The notes under the pieces are model-generated. The model saw nothing but the letters and a program-made list of their open reading frames with translations. It ran no database searches and was not told the DNA's origin. A DNA stretch of 64,000 bases from Hypericibacter terrae (GTDB taxonomy: Bacteria; Pseudomonadota; Alphaproteobacteria; Dongiales; Dongiaceae): NCBI RefSeq assembly GCF_008728855.1, contig NZ_CP042906.1:3957570-4021569 (forward strand), read 5' to 3'. This document shows, one piece after another, positions 17,683 to 26,339 of the stretch. The number at the start of each line of letters is the position of its first letter. The stretch's first letter is position 1. The position numbers were made by a program, and so were the translations under genes.

Positions 17683-18579
17683 ATGCGGCCCCTCGCCGCC
17701 CTCGTGATCGTGTTGGCACTGGCCGGCCTTCCCGCAGCCGAACCCGGATTCGATGCCGGGGCCCGCGCCGCGGACGGAGCCGACGCCGGCAATGCACTTT
17801 CTGCGTCCCTCGCCAGCACGGCGCCTCCGATCCGCCAGGCCCTCGATGGCGATCTGGCCGAAACCTGGGCGCAAGCGCAGGTGTTCGTGCGTTACGAGGA
17901 TGACGAGCTCAATCTGCGGGTCATCAGCGGGCCGATGAACCAGCCCTACATGCAGCGGTTCCTGACCCTGCACGCAACCGATCCGCTGCCCGTCATCATC
18001 CATCTCCATGGCTGCGGACGCTCGGACGATCTGGCCGATGTGCGCAACCAGGGCCGCGCGCTCGCGGAACTGGGCTATGTGGTGATCGCCCCCGACAGTT
18101 TCGTGCGCCACGATCGGCCCTCGGGCTGCGACGCGCGCACCCAGATGCGGGACTTCACGGCGCCCCTGGCGCAGATCCAGCAATGGCGCATCGAGGAACT
18201 GAGCTACGCGCTGACCCGCGTGCTCGAAGCGCCCTGGGCCGACAAGCTGCGGATCTTCGCCGGCGGCTTCGACGAGGGCGGCGACGCGGTGCTGGCCTTC
18301 TCCGACCCGGCACTGGCGGGCCGCTTCGCGATCGCAGCCCCCTGCCGCTTCCAGCCCTTGCGCGACGACAAGCTGCCGACGCTCGTCATCGTCTCCAACC
18401 GCGACCTCTGGTTCAACGCAGATCATGAGCCCGAGGCCCGAGGGCGCTGCCGGCAGAAGCTGCGGGGCTCGGCGAATGTCAGCCTGTTCGAGTCCGACGG
18501 CGTCCTGCATGACGCGCTGATCTATGAGGAGTCCCGCGTCACGCTCTGGAACTTCCTGGTCCGCGCGAGCTTCCTCTAG
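17683..18579 (+). CDS. Exported alpha/beta-hydrolase-like protein with altered nucleophile elbow
   Basis: This 298-residue protein has an N-terminal signal sequence (LAALVIVLALAGLPAAEP) and a dienelactone-hydrolase-like fold: oxyanion region VIIHLHGCGRS (about 105-115), GYVVIAPDSF, a nucleophile elbow position reading FAGGFDEGGDAVLAF (about 193-207), and a C-terminal LHDALIYEE that could supply the histidine. The elbow has Asp where Ser or Cys is expected, so it may be a non-hydrolytic relative, or use Asp as dehalogenases do. Function unknown; it likely acts in the periplasm. Confidence 0.65.
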   Translation: MRPLAALVIVLALAGLPAAEPGFDAGARAADGADAGNALSASLASTAPPIRQALDGDLAETWAQAQVFVRYEDDELNLRVISGPMNQPYMQRFLTLHATDPLPVIIHLHGCGRSDDLADVRNQGRALAELGYVVIAPDSFVRHDRPSGCDARTQMRDFTAPLAQIQQWRIEELSYALTRVLEAPWADKLRIFAGGFDEGGDAVLAFSDPALAGRFAIAAPCRFQPLRDDKLPTLVIVSNRDLWFNADHEPEARGRCRQKLRGSANVSLFESDGVLHDALIYEESRVTLWNFLVRASFL

Positions 18580-18612
18580 CCATCGGCCGAAGATCGAAAC
18601 TCCCGTTCACTC

Positions 18613-18653
18613 GTTCTCGTCATCAACACAATCCTGATGAGAACGCGGTTTTT
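18613..18653 (+). terminator. Probable terminator after the exported hydrolase gene
   Basis: GTTCTC (18613-18618) with CATCA (18621-18625) pairs, across a two-base bulge, with TGATG (18635-18639) and AGAAC (18640-18644), followed by GCGG and TTTTT (18649-18653). The bulged stem plus T-run suits an intrinsic terminator for the upstream gene; the symmetric sequence could also be an operator for the next gene. Confidence 0.5.
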
Positions 18654-18714
18654 GTTCTATTGAATGTCATGGGCCGGCCGCAGGATATCCCCGACATCGA
18701 CCAGGGAATCCGAC

Positions 18715-19707
18715 ATGACCATTTTCGACGACCTCTCGCCAAGTCGGCGCGATCTGCTGCGTCTGGCCGCCGGGGCCGCCATCGCCGGCCCGCTGGTGGC
18801 CAGCCTGCCGGACCGGGCGCAAGCCGCGGATGGCATTTCCGACGCCAACTCAAAATTACCGAAAAGCAACAACGGGAGTCAGGACATGAGCTACATCACC
18901 ACCAAGGACGGCACCTCGATCTACTACAAGGATTGGGGCAGCGGTCAGCCGATCGTGTTCAGCCATGGCTGGCCCCTGAGCGCGGATGCCTTCGAAGACC
19001 AGATGTTCTTCCTGGCCTCCAACGGCTATCGCTGCATTGCCCATGACCGCCGCGGCCATGGCCGGTCCAGCCAGCCCTGGAACGGCAACGATCTGGACAC
19101 CTATGCCGACGATATGGCGGCGCTGGTCGAGCATCTCGATCTGAAGAAGGCGATCCATATCGGCCATTCCACCGGCGGCGGCGAGGTCGCCCGCTATATC
19201 GGCCGGCATGGCAACAAGCGCGTGGCCAAAGCCGTGCTGATCGGCGCCATCCCGCCGGTCATGGTCAAATCCGCCTCCAATCCGGGCGGCACGCCGCTCG
19301 AGGTGTTTGATGGCCTGCGCAAGAGCGTGCAGGCCGACCGCTCGCAGTTTTGGAAAGACCTCAGCCTGCCGTTCTACGGCTATAACCGGCCCGGGGCGAA
19401 GGTCTCCGAAGGCGTGCGCGAATCCTTCTGGCTGCAGAGCATGATGGCCGGCTTCCCGGCTTCGTATTTCTGCATCAAGGCCTTCTCCGAGACCGACTGC
19501 ACCGAGGACCTGAAGAAGTTCGAGGTGCCGACCCTGGTCCTCCACGGCGACGACGACCAGATCGTTCCGATCGCGGATTCGGCGTTGCTCTCGTCGAAGA
19601 TCATCAAAAATGCCAAACTGGTCGTCTATAAGGGCGCGCCGCACGGCATGTGCACGACCCTGAAAGACCAGGTCAACGCCGAGCTTCTGGCTTTCTGCAA
19701 GGCCTGA
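18715..19707 (+). CDS. Tat-exported alpha/beta hydrolase, non-heme chloroperoxidase type
   Basis: This 330-residue protein starts with a twin-arginine signal ([17 protein letters not shown], about 8-24, ending near AQA), followed by a hydrolase domain typical of cofactor-free haloperoxidase/esterases: [15 protein letters not shown] (oxyanion region), [11 protein letters not shown], nucleophile elbow [12 protein letters not shown], the aspartate in HGDDDQIVP and the histidine in PHGMCTT. The internal ATG that opens the hydrolase domain would make a cytosolic form, but the Tat leader is clean. A dienelactone-hydrolase gene follows after 82 bases. Perhydrolase or esterase activity is likely; the natural substrate is unknown. 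Confidence 0.82.
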   Translation: MTIFDDLSPSRRDLLRLAAGAAIAGPLVASLPDRAQAADGISDANSKLPKSNNGSQDMSYITTKDGTSIYYKDWGSGQPIVFSHGWPLSADAFEDQMFFLASNGYRCIAHDRRGHGRSSQPWNGNDLDTYADDMAALVEHLDLKKAIHIGHSTGGGEVARYIGRHGNKRVAKAVLIGAIPPVMVKSASNPGGTPLEVFDGLRKSVQADRSQFWKDLSLPFYGYNRPGAKVSEGVRESFWLQSMMAGFPASYFCIKAFSETDCTEDLKKFEVPTLVLHGDDDQIVPIADSALLSSKIIKNAKLVVYKGAPHGMCTTLKDQVNAELLAFCKA

Positions 19708-19789
19708 TGCCGGTTTGCCGACGCCGCCATCGGGCGGCGTCGGCCCAAGGCCTGGGGATTCTTCGCAGCTTCTTCAAAGGGACACCCCC

Positions 19790-20482
19790 ATGGGCCAGAA
19801 AATCGAGATCGCCGTCCCCGATAAATCGGGAAAGATGAATGCCTATCTTGCCGCGCCGTCCGGCCAGGCCAAGGCGGGCATCGTCGTCATCCAGGAAATC
19901 CTGGGCGTCAATCCGGGCATCCGCGCGATGACCGACAGCTGGGCCGCGAAGGGCTATATGGCGGCGGCACCCGACCTGTTCTGGCGCCTGAAGCCCAATG
20001 TGGAACTCGATGCCGATGTGCCGGCGCAGTTCCAGCAGGGCCTCGACTACATGAACAAATTCGACGGCGACAAGAGCATCGACGATATCAAGGCCACCAT
20101 CGCGGCGCTGCGGACCCGCGGCTGCAAGAAGGTCGGCGTGATCGGCTATTGCCTCGGCGGACGCCTCGCCTTCCTCTGCGCCACGCGTACGGACAGCGAC
20201 GCCACCGCCGCCTATTACGGCACGGGCCTCGACGGTCTCCTGGGCGAGAAGAGCAAGATCCGCAAGCCGCTGCTGCTCCATATCGCCAAGCAGGACAAGT
20301 TCGTGCCGGCCGAGGCCCAGGCCAAGGTCCATGCCGCGCTGAAAGGCAATCCGCTCGTCACGATCCACGACTATGACGCGGACCATGCCTTCGCCCGCCA
20401 CACCGGCTCGTCGCGCGTGCCCGCTCTCGCCGACCAGGCGGATGCGCGGACCGCGGCCTTCTTCGCCAAGCATCTGGCCTGA
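19790..20482 (+). CDS. Dienelactone hydrolase family protein
   Basis: This 230-residue cytoplasmic alpha/beta hydrolase has the DLH signature: EILGVNPGIRAMTD (about 34-47), nucleophile elbow GYCLGGR with catalytic Cys, aspartate in AKQDKFVP and histidine in DADHAFAR. Dienelactone hydrolases open carboxymethylenebutenolide lactones in chloroaromatic breakdown, but many homologues have broader esterase roles. It has no aromatic-degradation neighbours here. A strong terminator follows the stop. Confidence 0.88.
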   Translation: MGQKIEIAVPDKSGKMNAYLAAPSGQAKAGIVVIQEILGVNPGIRAMTDSWAAKGYMAAAPDLFWRLKPNVELDADVPAQFQQGLDYMNKFDGDKSIDDIKATIAALRTRGCKKVGVIGYCLGGRLAFLCATRTDSDATAAYYGTGLDGLLGEKSKIRKPLLLHIAKQDKFVPAEAQAKVHAALKGNPLVTIHDYDADHAFARHTGSSRVPALADQADARTAAFFAKHLA

Positions 20483-20504
20483 GCCCGAGTCAGGCCTGAA
20501 GCTG

Positions 20505-20534
20505 AAGGGGCCGCATGAAAATGCGGCCCCTTTT
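20505..20534. terminator. Rho-independent terminator (bidirectional)
   Basis: AAGGGGCCGCAT (20505-20516) and ATGCGGCCCCTT (20521-20532) form a perfect 12-bp stem closed by a GAAA tetraloop and followed by a short T-run (20531-20534). The A residues on the left give a matching short T-run on the other strand. It sits between two convergent genes and should stop both transcripts. Confidence 0.9.
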
Positions 20535-20562
20535 GCATGCGCTCCGTCGCCTCGACCGGCGT

Positions 20563-21729
20563 TCAATACTCGGCCTTGGCCTCGGCTTCCGCCGTCTCGG
20601 CGGCCTCGCCGACGGCGCCGGCGCCCTTGTTGTCGAGGAATTTGAGGTTCTGCGCCCGAATGGCCGCCGCTTCGTTGTCATAGAGGAAGGGCAGCGTCGC
20701 GTAGCGCAGGCCCTTCGTGACCGGCAGCGCTTCATGGAGGAGCGAGCAGGAGAATACGATGGCGCCGCCGGTGGGCGTCTTGTAGCGCCGCATGCCGAAC
20801 TCGGGGAAGCGCAGCTCGCCGCCGCTATGCTCCTCCGCATTCAGATTGATCGTGACCGCGAAGCGGCGATGCGCGGTGCCGGCCGTGGTGTTGTCGCGAT
20901 GCGCCTTGAAGAATCCGGAATCCTCGGCGCTGTAGCAGGCGACGATATAGCGCTCGATGCGACTGACCGAGAACTGGAAGGACTTCTTGATCTCCGGCAC
21001 CAGCCGCGCATGGATGCGCTGCACCATGGCGTTGCGCAGCGTGGGATCGCCGATCGTGACGTCGCTGCGGCGCTTGAAATTCGGATCGAGCTTGCCGACC
21101 GTCCGGCCGTTCTCCGTCCGCATGAAGCCCGACGCCGCCGGCTGCCCGTTCTGATAGACCCCGATCAGGGCCCTGCAGAGATCGGGCTCGAGCACCCGCG
21201 GCACGAGAAGCACGGGCGCCCAGAGCTCGGCGTTGGTCCGGGCATGCTCGCCGGGGGCCGGCAGGCCCCTGATCGCGGCGATGAAAAGATCCGGCCGCTC
21301 GATGCTGCCGCGAGCATAGACCCGCAGCATCGGATCGAGAACCAGCCAGTGCGGGCGATAGCCCAGCTCCGGCGTCTCGGCGCGCCGGTCGATCGCGCCA
21401 TAGAGGCCGGACACATGGGCGTCCGCGTCATGAAAGATGCGGGCCTTGGGAAAGGCCGTCGCCATGACCGGGTCGACCTGATCCCCGCCGTCGCAACTGA
21501 TCGCGAAGCGCACATGAATCTCGTCGTTGTCGGGCAACGATGGCGCGGCGGCGGCCAGTTGTTCGACGAAGGCGCGGCAGGCCGGGGCGCTCGCGCGGCC
21601 GAGGAACACCAGGACGACGAAGCGGCCGCCGAGGCTCGCCATCGCGAAACGGGGATTGAAGGTGGTATGCGCCTCGAACCAGGGCGCGGGCTCGCCCAGC
21701 CCGATCAGCCTGTCACGCAGTTCCGCCAT
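20563..21729 (-). CDS. Fusion of peroxiredoxin-like domain and 2OG-Fe(II) dioxygenase
   Basis: This 388-residue protein has two parts. Residues 1 to about 165 are thioredoxin-fold/redoxin-like (LGEPAPWF start, FVVLVFLGRASAPACRAF at the strand-helix junction, HWLVLDPMLRVY). Residues about 185-370 are a prolyl-4-hydroxylase-type oxygenase with iron ligands in FKAHRDN (H-x-D) and SCSLLHEALPV (distal His) and the 2OG-binding KGLRYATLPFL. It would hydroxylate a protein or small substrate in the cytoplasm. The redoxin part has one Cys in an atypical setting, so peroxidase activity is doubtful. The Ala/Glu-rich C-terminal tail is low-complexity. Confidence 0.8.
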   Translation of the reverse strand: MAELRDRLIGLGEPAPWFEAHTTFNPRFAMASLGGRFVVLVFLGRASAPACRAFVEQLAAAAPSLPDNDEIHVRFAISCDGGDQVDPVMATAFPKARIFHDADAHVSGLYGAIDRRAETPELGYRPHWLVLDPMLRVYARGSIERPDLFIAAIRGLPAPGEHARTNAELWAPVLLVPRVLEPDLCRALIGVYQNGQPAASGFMRTENGRTVGKLDPNFKRRSDVTIGDPTLRNAMVQRIHARLVPEIKKSFQFSVSRIERYIVACYSAEDSGFFKAHRDNTTAGTAHRRFAVTINLNAEEHSGGELRFPEFGMRRYKTPTGGAIVFSCSLLHEALPVTKGLRYATLPFLYDNEAAAIRAQNLKFLDNKGAGAVGEAAETAEAEAKAEY

Positions 21730-22017
21730 GGATCCCCTCCCGCCACGCGGTCGGCATAGCCCCTCGCCGGCCCTCCGGGCAAGTCCTGGTTTGCGGCCTC
21801 GAAGGGTAAAAATCTATCAATGAAACCCGTCAGTTGGCAGAAGCGACCGGCAGCGGCCCGGGCCCGGCGCGAAGGTCTCGCCACAGCCATCGCACCCGAG
21901 GCCGCCCATTAGAAGGGCCGGGCTTTAAATTTCCGTAAGACCCGCGGGGTCCCGTTGGGCCAGGATAGCCATGGCCGGAGCCCGATCTCCGGCATCGGAT
22001 CCAGGGAGCGAACAGCC

Positions 22018-22458
22018 ATGACCACACCGGGCATGAAGGGCACCGTCGCCATGACGCTGCCGGCGCGCAAGAAGCTCTCGCTCGAAGCCGCGCGGCGCAT
22101 CGCTTCGGCGGCCGAAGCGGAAGCGCTGCGGCAGGAATTCACCATGTGTATCGCCGTCGTCGACGATGGCGGCCACCTGCTCTGCTTCGCCCGGATGGAC
22201 GACACGCAGCTGGGCAGCATCGAGGTCGCGATCGCGAAGGCGCGCTCCGCGCTCATGTTCCGGCGACCGACCAAGGCGCTCGAGGACCGGCTGACCGGCG
22301 GCTGGATGCCGACGCTGGGCCTGGCCGGCGTGGTCCCGATCGAAGGCGGCGTGCCCCTGATCGTCGAAGAGGAGATCATCGGTGCCATCGGCGTCAGCGG
22401 CGGCACCGCGCAGCAGGACGGGCAGATCGCGGCCGCGGGATTGGCCGTCCTGGCCTGA
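22018..22458 (+). CDS. GlcG/HbpS-like heme-binding family protein
   Basis: This 146-residue protein has the GlcG/HbpS pattern: LSLEAARRIASAAEAEA, CIAVVDDGGHLLCFARMD, AIAKARSALMFRRPT and GGVPLIVEEEIIGAIGVSGG. Members bind heme or corrinoid-like ligands or accompany glycolate and propanediol enzymes. It has no signal peptide. CAGGGAG upstream of the ATG at 22018 supports the start. Function in this context is not known; it may share a transcript with the following VOC gene, about 100 bases downstream. Confidence 0.82.
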   Translation: MTTPGMKGTVAMTLPARKKLSLEAARRIASAAEAEALRQEFTMCIAVVDDGGHLLCFARMDDTQLGSIEVAIAKARSALMFRRPTKALEDRLTGGWMPTLGLAGVVPIEGGVPLIVEEEIIGAIGVSGGTAQQDGQIAAAGLAVLA

Positions 22459-22564
22459 GCTCGTTCGCATCAGCCGCCGGCATCGACGTCAGTCGCGGCC
22501 GTGATCGCAAAACGGTGTTACACAACACCGGCTCGACGTCTTCATTGGCCGGGGAACGCGCGTG

Positions 22565-22987
22565 ATGCTGAAGCTCAAGCGGATCGACAATATGGACATC
22601 CTGACCAGGGATGTTCAGAGGCTGGTGAACTTCTATCACGGAACCCTGGGGCTCGGGTTTTTCCTGCCTTATGCGCCGGGACAAAGCTGGGCTGCCATCG
22701 ACCTCGGCAACCTGACCCTCTATGTGCTGAAGACCGACGCGGGAACCCACGAGCCGCCCCGGAGCGGCAGCAGCGCGGAAAGCGTGCCGGGTCTCGATTC
22801 ATTCGCCTTCGAGGTCGAGAACCTGGATGTCGCCATGGCCGAGCTCAACGGTAAAGTCGAGTGGGTGAGCCCCCGCATCGGAACCTGGAATCATCCCAAC
22901 GGAACTCATTATCGCTTCCGCGCCTTCTTCGATCCGGACGGAAACAAGCTCTACGTCACCGAACCGCACAAGGTCGTGGCGACCTAG
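22565..22987 (+). CDS. VOC (glyoxalase/dioxygenase) superfamily protein
   Basis: This 140-residue single-domain protein has two beta-alpha-beta-beta-beta modules: NMDILTRDVQRLVNFYHGTLGL at the start and FDPDGNKLYVTEP at the end, the classic vicinal-oxygen-chelate layout. Metal ligands cannot be assigned with certainty (a C-terminal Glu is present, but an N-terminal His is in FYHG rather than at strand 1). A GTG one codon upstream is an alternative start. The specific reaction is unknown. Confidence 0.75.
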   Translation: MLKLKRIDNMDILTRDVQRLVNFYHGTLGLGFFLPYAPGQSWAAIDLGNLTLYVLKTDAGTHEPPRSGSSAESVPGLDSFAFEVENLDVAMAELNGKVEWVSPRIGTWNHPNGTHYRFRAFFDPDGNKLYVTEPHKVVAT

Positions 22988-23000
22988 GCAAATTCGGCCG

Positions 23001-24248
23001 TCAGGCTACCGCAATCAATTCGAGCGGCGTCTTCGACAGCAGACGGCAGCCTTTCTTGTCCCAGACGACGGTATCGATGAGTGCCGTGTCGAACAGGCTC
23101 TCGAAGTTGGTGACCATCCCGTCCTCGAATACGCGATCCAGGAACTCGTCGTCGCCGAGATTGAAGTAGAAGTCGCCGACCCAGTCGGGCGGCAGGCTCA
23201 AGCCAAGCTCGTAGCCCAGGGCCCACCCGCCTGTCTCGGACCAAAGGCCGACCTCGTCATAATATCGCCGGAGGCGGCGATTCACCTCGCGGACGGTCAA
23301 GCCTGCCTTGAGATCGGACGTGATGACGTCATAGACGCCGGCGGCTAGGCGATAGCGCTCCGCCAGGGCCTTTGGCGGTTCGCCGACAAAGAACCCCCGC
23401 ATCGCGTTGCCGTGATAGCGGTTGTAGACGCCGCACAGGTCGGCGACGAGGATCTCACCCGCCTTGATGACTTTGGTGCTGGCCATGCTGTGGCCGATCG
23501 ACTGGGGAACCCCATCGACCACCGGCGCCGTGTTGAAGATCGGAATGAGCGCCGGAAACTCGCCGCCCGCCTTCATCATCTCGTGGGTCACGGCACCGAA
23601 GAGATCGAGCTCGGTGATGCCGGGCTTCAGGAGATCCTGAATCGCGCGGTGACCGATGTCGCAGATCTCGGTCGCTTTCTCGATATAGGCGATCTCCTGA
23701 GCCGACTTCACCCGGCGCGCGCGGCGCAGCAAGGCACTGGAATCGACCACCTCGCAACCGGCGGCGCGGAAAGCGCCCTCGAACATGGTGCTGATGGCAC
23801 GGTTGGGGATGTAGCTCCAGAATTCCATCCCGACCGTACCGCCGAGCCAGCCCTCTCTCGCCAGTTCTTCTGTGATGAATCGCAGGTTCGGCGTCGCCCG
23901 ACGATCGGGAAGCCAGCGGTTATCCCTGCAGATGGAGGTCCGCGCCATGACGGGCATTTCGGTCGGATTGTCGAAATGGATGACCCGGTCCGATCCGGCA
24001 TGAATCGCCGTGCCGTAGCATTGCGGATAGCGCATCGGCGAATTCGCTTTGTACCAGCTCGTGAAGTAGCCATGGAGCCAGCAGATGGCTTCGGGCGTGG
24101 TGACCCAAAGCAGGTCGATCCCGCGCTCGCGCATCATCCCGCGGACCTTGGCGATGCGCGATCGATACTCCGCTTCGGTGAATGGAAGCTCGACGGGGCC
24201 GATCTTCGCGGGATCGAAGGTTCCAGGAGTGAGACCGACATTCGTCAT
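23001..24248 (-). CDS. Creatinase-like M24 (pita-bread fold) protein
   Basis: This 415-residue protein has the two-domain M24 layout: creatinase N-terminal domain (about 20-150, with ERGIDLLWVTTPEAICWLHGY) and a pita-bread catalytic domain. In the metal site the first Asp is present (ADLCG) but the second, 11 residues on, is Asn (HGNAMR); the usual GHG motif reads GYELG; and one Glu remains (NFESL). This pattern resembles creatinase, which is metal-free, more than Xaa-Pro aminopeptidase. The start ATG at 24248 has GGGAG upstream. It is divergent from an SDR and a polyamine-type binding protein gene, which suggests an amine or guanidino substrate. Confidence 0.75.
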   Translation of the reverse strand: MTNVGLTPGTFDPAKIGPVELPFTEAEYRSRIAKVRGMMRERGIDLLWVTTPEAICWLHGYFTSWYKANSPMRYPQCYGTAIHAGSDRVIHFDNPTEMPVMARTSICRDNRWLPDRRATPNLRFITEELAREGWLGGTVGMEFWSYIPNRAISTMFEGAFRAAGCEVVDSSALLRRARRVKSAQEIAYIEKATEICDIGHRAIQDLLKPGITELDLFGAVTHEMMKAGGEFPALIPIFNTAPVVDGVPQSIGHSMASTKVIKAGEILVADLCGVYNRYHGNAMRGFFVGEPPKALAERYRLAAGVYDVITSDLKAGLTVREVNRRLRRYYDEVGLWSETGGWALGYELGLSLPPDWVGDFYFNLGDDEFLDRVFEDGMVTNFESLFDTALIDTVVWDKKGCRLLSKTPLELIAVA

Positions 24249-24360
24249 GCGAGATCTCCCAGCTTCTTCGAGCGCCAACCCTTGTGTCGCTCATTGCGAG
24301 CAACCGGTTCAGTCGATGCGGCACCGCCATGTCAGTATGCCAGCCCGCCAACCAGCCGAG

Positions 24361-24378
24361 ATACCCCGCGCGGGGTAT
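24361..24378. promoter_or_regulatory. 18-bp perfect palindrome between divergent genes, candidate operator
   Basis: ATACCCCGCGCGGGGTAT is a perfect 18-bp palindrome. It lies in the 198-base gap between the leftward creatinase-like gene and the rightward SDR gene, in the position of an operator controlling both. No regulator gene adjoins it, so the binding protein is unknown. Confidence 0.55.
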
Positions 24379-24446
24379 GGAGCGACGGCAGAGCGCGGCT
24401 CCTTACTGTTGCGAGAGCTGCAGGCGCGACATCCGACGTGGCGGTC

Positions 24447-25184
24447 ATGGCATTCGAGCGCTTCGACGACCAGGTGGCGGTGGTGACCGGAGCGGCGCAG
24501 GGTCTGGGTGCCGCGATCAGCCAGTTGCTCGTTTCCCGCGGCGCATTCGTCCATCTCATGGATTTCGACCGGGACCGGCTGCAGGCAACCGCCGCGAAGC
24601 TGGGATCGCGCGCCCGAGCCCATATCGCCGACGTGATGCGCGAGGCGGCGATCCTCGCCGCCCGCGACGCGATCCTGAAGGAATCGGGGCGCTGCGACGT
24701 CCTCGTCAACAATGCCGGCATCTATCCCTTCGAGGCGACGGCCGACATCACGGAAGCTTCCTGGGATCGCGTCTTCGACACCAACCTCAAGAGCGTGTTC
24801 TTCACGACCCGGGCTTTCATGACGGCGATGGCGGCCCGGCAATATGGGCGGATCGTCTGCATCTCCTCGACAGACTCCTACATCCCCAAGCCGCTCTATC
24901 CGCATTACGCCGCCTCCAAGGCGGCCGTCCTCAGCCTGGTGAAGACCTTCGCCCTCGAGTTGGCCGGCAAGGGAGTCCTGGTCAATGGCGTCAGCCCCGG
25001 CTCGATCGCCACGGAACGGGCTCAGGAGCAGGGCTGGCTGCCGCGTGCGATCCAGCGCATCCCCATCGGGAACGCGGCGTCGCCGGATCAGATCGCCGAG
25101 GTCGTCGCGTTCCTCGCCTCCGGACGCAATCAGTTCATGACCGGCGAAACCGTCGTGGCGAGCGGCGGCGAAATCATGGTTTGA
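24447..25184 (+). CDS. Short-chain dehydrogenase/reductase (SDR)
   Basis: This 245-residue classical SDR has the nucleotide-binding TGAAQGLGAAI (about 13-23), NNAG (about 88-91), catalytic Ser in ISSTDSY, and YAASK (Tyr/Lys, near 154). The PGSIATERAQEQG loop and the C-terminal VASGGEIMV are usual. Asp at the end of strand 2 (HLMDFDRDR) points to NAD(H). It likely oxidises an alcohol made or used by the neighbouring enzymes. The binding-protein gene starts 38 bases downstream, so the two look like an operon. Confidence 0.88.
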   Translation: MAFERFDDQVAVVTGAAQGLGAAISQLLVSRGAFVHLMDFDRDRLQATAAKLGSRARAHIADVMREAAILAARDAILKESGRCDVLVNNAGIYPFEATADITEASWDRVFDTNLKSVFFTTRAFMTAMAARQYGRIVCISSTDSYIPKPLYPHYAASKAAVLSLVKTFALELAGKGVLVNGVSPGSIATERAQEQGWLPRAIQRIPIGNAASPDQIAEVVAFLASGRNQFMTGETVVASGGEIMV

Positions 25185-25222
25185 AGGGAAGAGTGCCGGC
25201 AAGAATCAACAGGGAGGGCGAC

Positions 25223-26326
25223 ATGGGAATCAATCAGAGCTCGCAGGCGCTTGAAGTCATCGACGCCTACCGGAAGGGTAGCGTGACCCGCCGCCGTTTC
25301 CTCGAGGCCTGCGCACTGCTGGGCATTGCGCCCGCGACTCTCGGACTGGCCCGCTCGGCCAAGGCGGCCGAAGAGATCGTTATCGCCAACTGGGGCGGCG
25401 ATGCCGAACGCGCGGAAGGCGAAGGCTGGGGCAAGCCCTTCACCGCCGATACCGGGATTGTCGTCAAGATCGACGGCAGCGGGCCTATGCCTGGCAATAT
25501 CAAGGCCATGGTGGACGCCAAGCATGTCACTTGGGACGTTGCCGAGATCGAGGTCTTCATGGCGATCGACCTAGGCAAGCAAGGACTGCTCGAGCCGATC
25601 GATTATTCGATCGTCGACAAGAACAAGGTCCAGCCCGGTTATGCACTCGAGTTCGGCGTCTGCAACTACACCTACAGCACCGTCGTCACCTACGACACCA
25701 CCAAGGTCGGCACCGAGCCACCCAAGAACTGGGTGGACTTTTTCAATTTCGAGAAATACCCGGGCAAGCGCGCCATCTGGAAATACGGCATCGGCGCCTG
25801 GGAAGCGGTCCTGTTAGGCGATGGCATCGCGCCCGACAAGCTCTATCCGCTCGACATCGACCGCGCCATCAAGGCAGCGCGCAAACATGCTGACAATCTG
25901 GTTTATTTCGAGAGCGGCGCCGACAGCCAGCAGATGCTGCTGACGGGCGAGATCGTCATGGGGGCGCTGTGGCATACGCGCGCGAGCGTGCTCGACCGCG
26001 ATACCAAGGGCAAGGTGACCTGGACCTGGAACCAGGGCGCCTTGAGCGCCTCCTCCTGGACCATTCCCAAAGGAGCGGAGCATGTCGCGGCAGCGCAGAA
26101 ATTCATCGCCTCCACCCAGATCCCGGAACGGCAGATCGAAGTGTTCAAGATCATGGGGAACGGCTGCGCCAATCCCGCCGCATCGGCCATGCTGCCCCCG
26201 GCACTCGCCCGCAACGATCCGGGCCGCGCGGAGAATCTGAAGCAGCAGATCATCATCGACCAGCAGTCTTATGCCGGCAATTACGACGCCTGGCTGAACA
26301 AATGGCTGGACGGGATCTCCGGCTAA
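25223..26326 (+). CDS. Tat-exported solute-binding protein, spermidine/putrescine (PotD) type
   Basis: This 367-residue protein has a twin-arginine signal (TRRRFLEACALLGIAPATLG, ending at AKA) and a periplasmic-binding domain of the polyamine/opine class: EIVIANWGGDAER at the mature start, WDVAEIEV, SASSWTIPKGAEHVAAAQKFI near residue 270. No permease or ATPase follows; the next gene, convergent at 14 bases, is an MFS exporter. It is therefore an orphan receptor that must share a transporter encoded elsewhere. Ligand is probably a cationic amine, by family. Confidence 0.82.
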   Translation: MGINQSSQALEVIDAYRKGSVTRRRFLEACALLGIAPATLGLARSAKAAEEIVIANWGGDAERAEGEGWGKPFTADTGIVVKIDGSGPMPGNIKAMVDAKHVTWDVAEIEVFMAIDLGKQGLLEPIDYSIVDKNKVQPGYALEFGVCNYTYSTVVTYDTTKVGTEPPKNWVDFFNFEKYPGKRAIWKYGIGAWEAVLLGDGIAPDKLYPLDIDRAIKAARKHADNLVYFESGADSQQMLLTGEIVMGALWHTRASVLDRDTKGKVTWTWNQGALSASSWTIPKGAEHVAAAQKFIASTQIPERQIEVFKIMGNGCANPAASAMLPPALARNDPGRAENLKQQIIIDQQSYAGNYDAWLNKWLDGISG

Positions 26327-26339
26327 CGAAGAGCTCGTT

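Noticed and set aside
23001-24248. DMSP lyase DddP
   Set aside because: DddP is an M24-fold enzyme, but its iron-ligand pattern and N-terminal sequence are not matched here.
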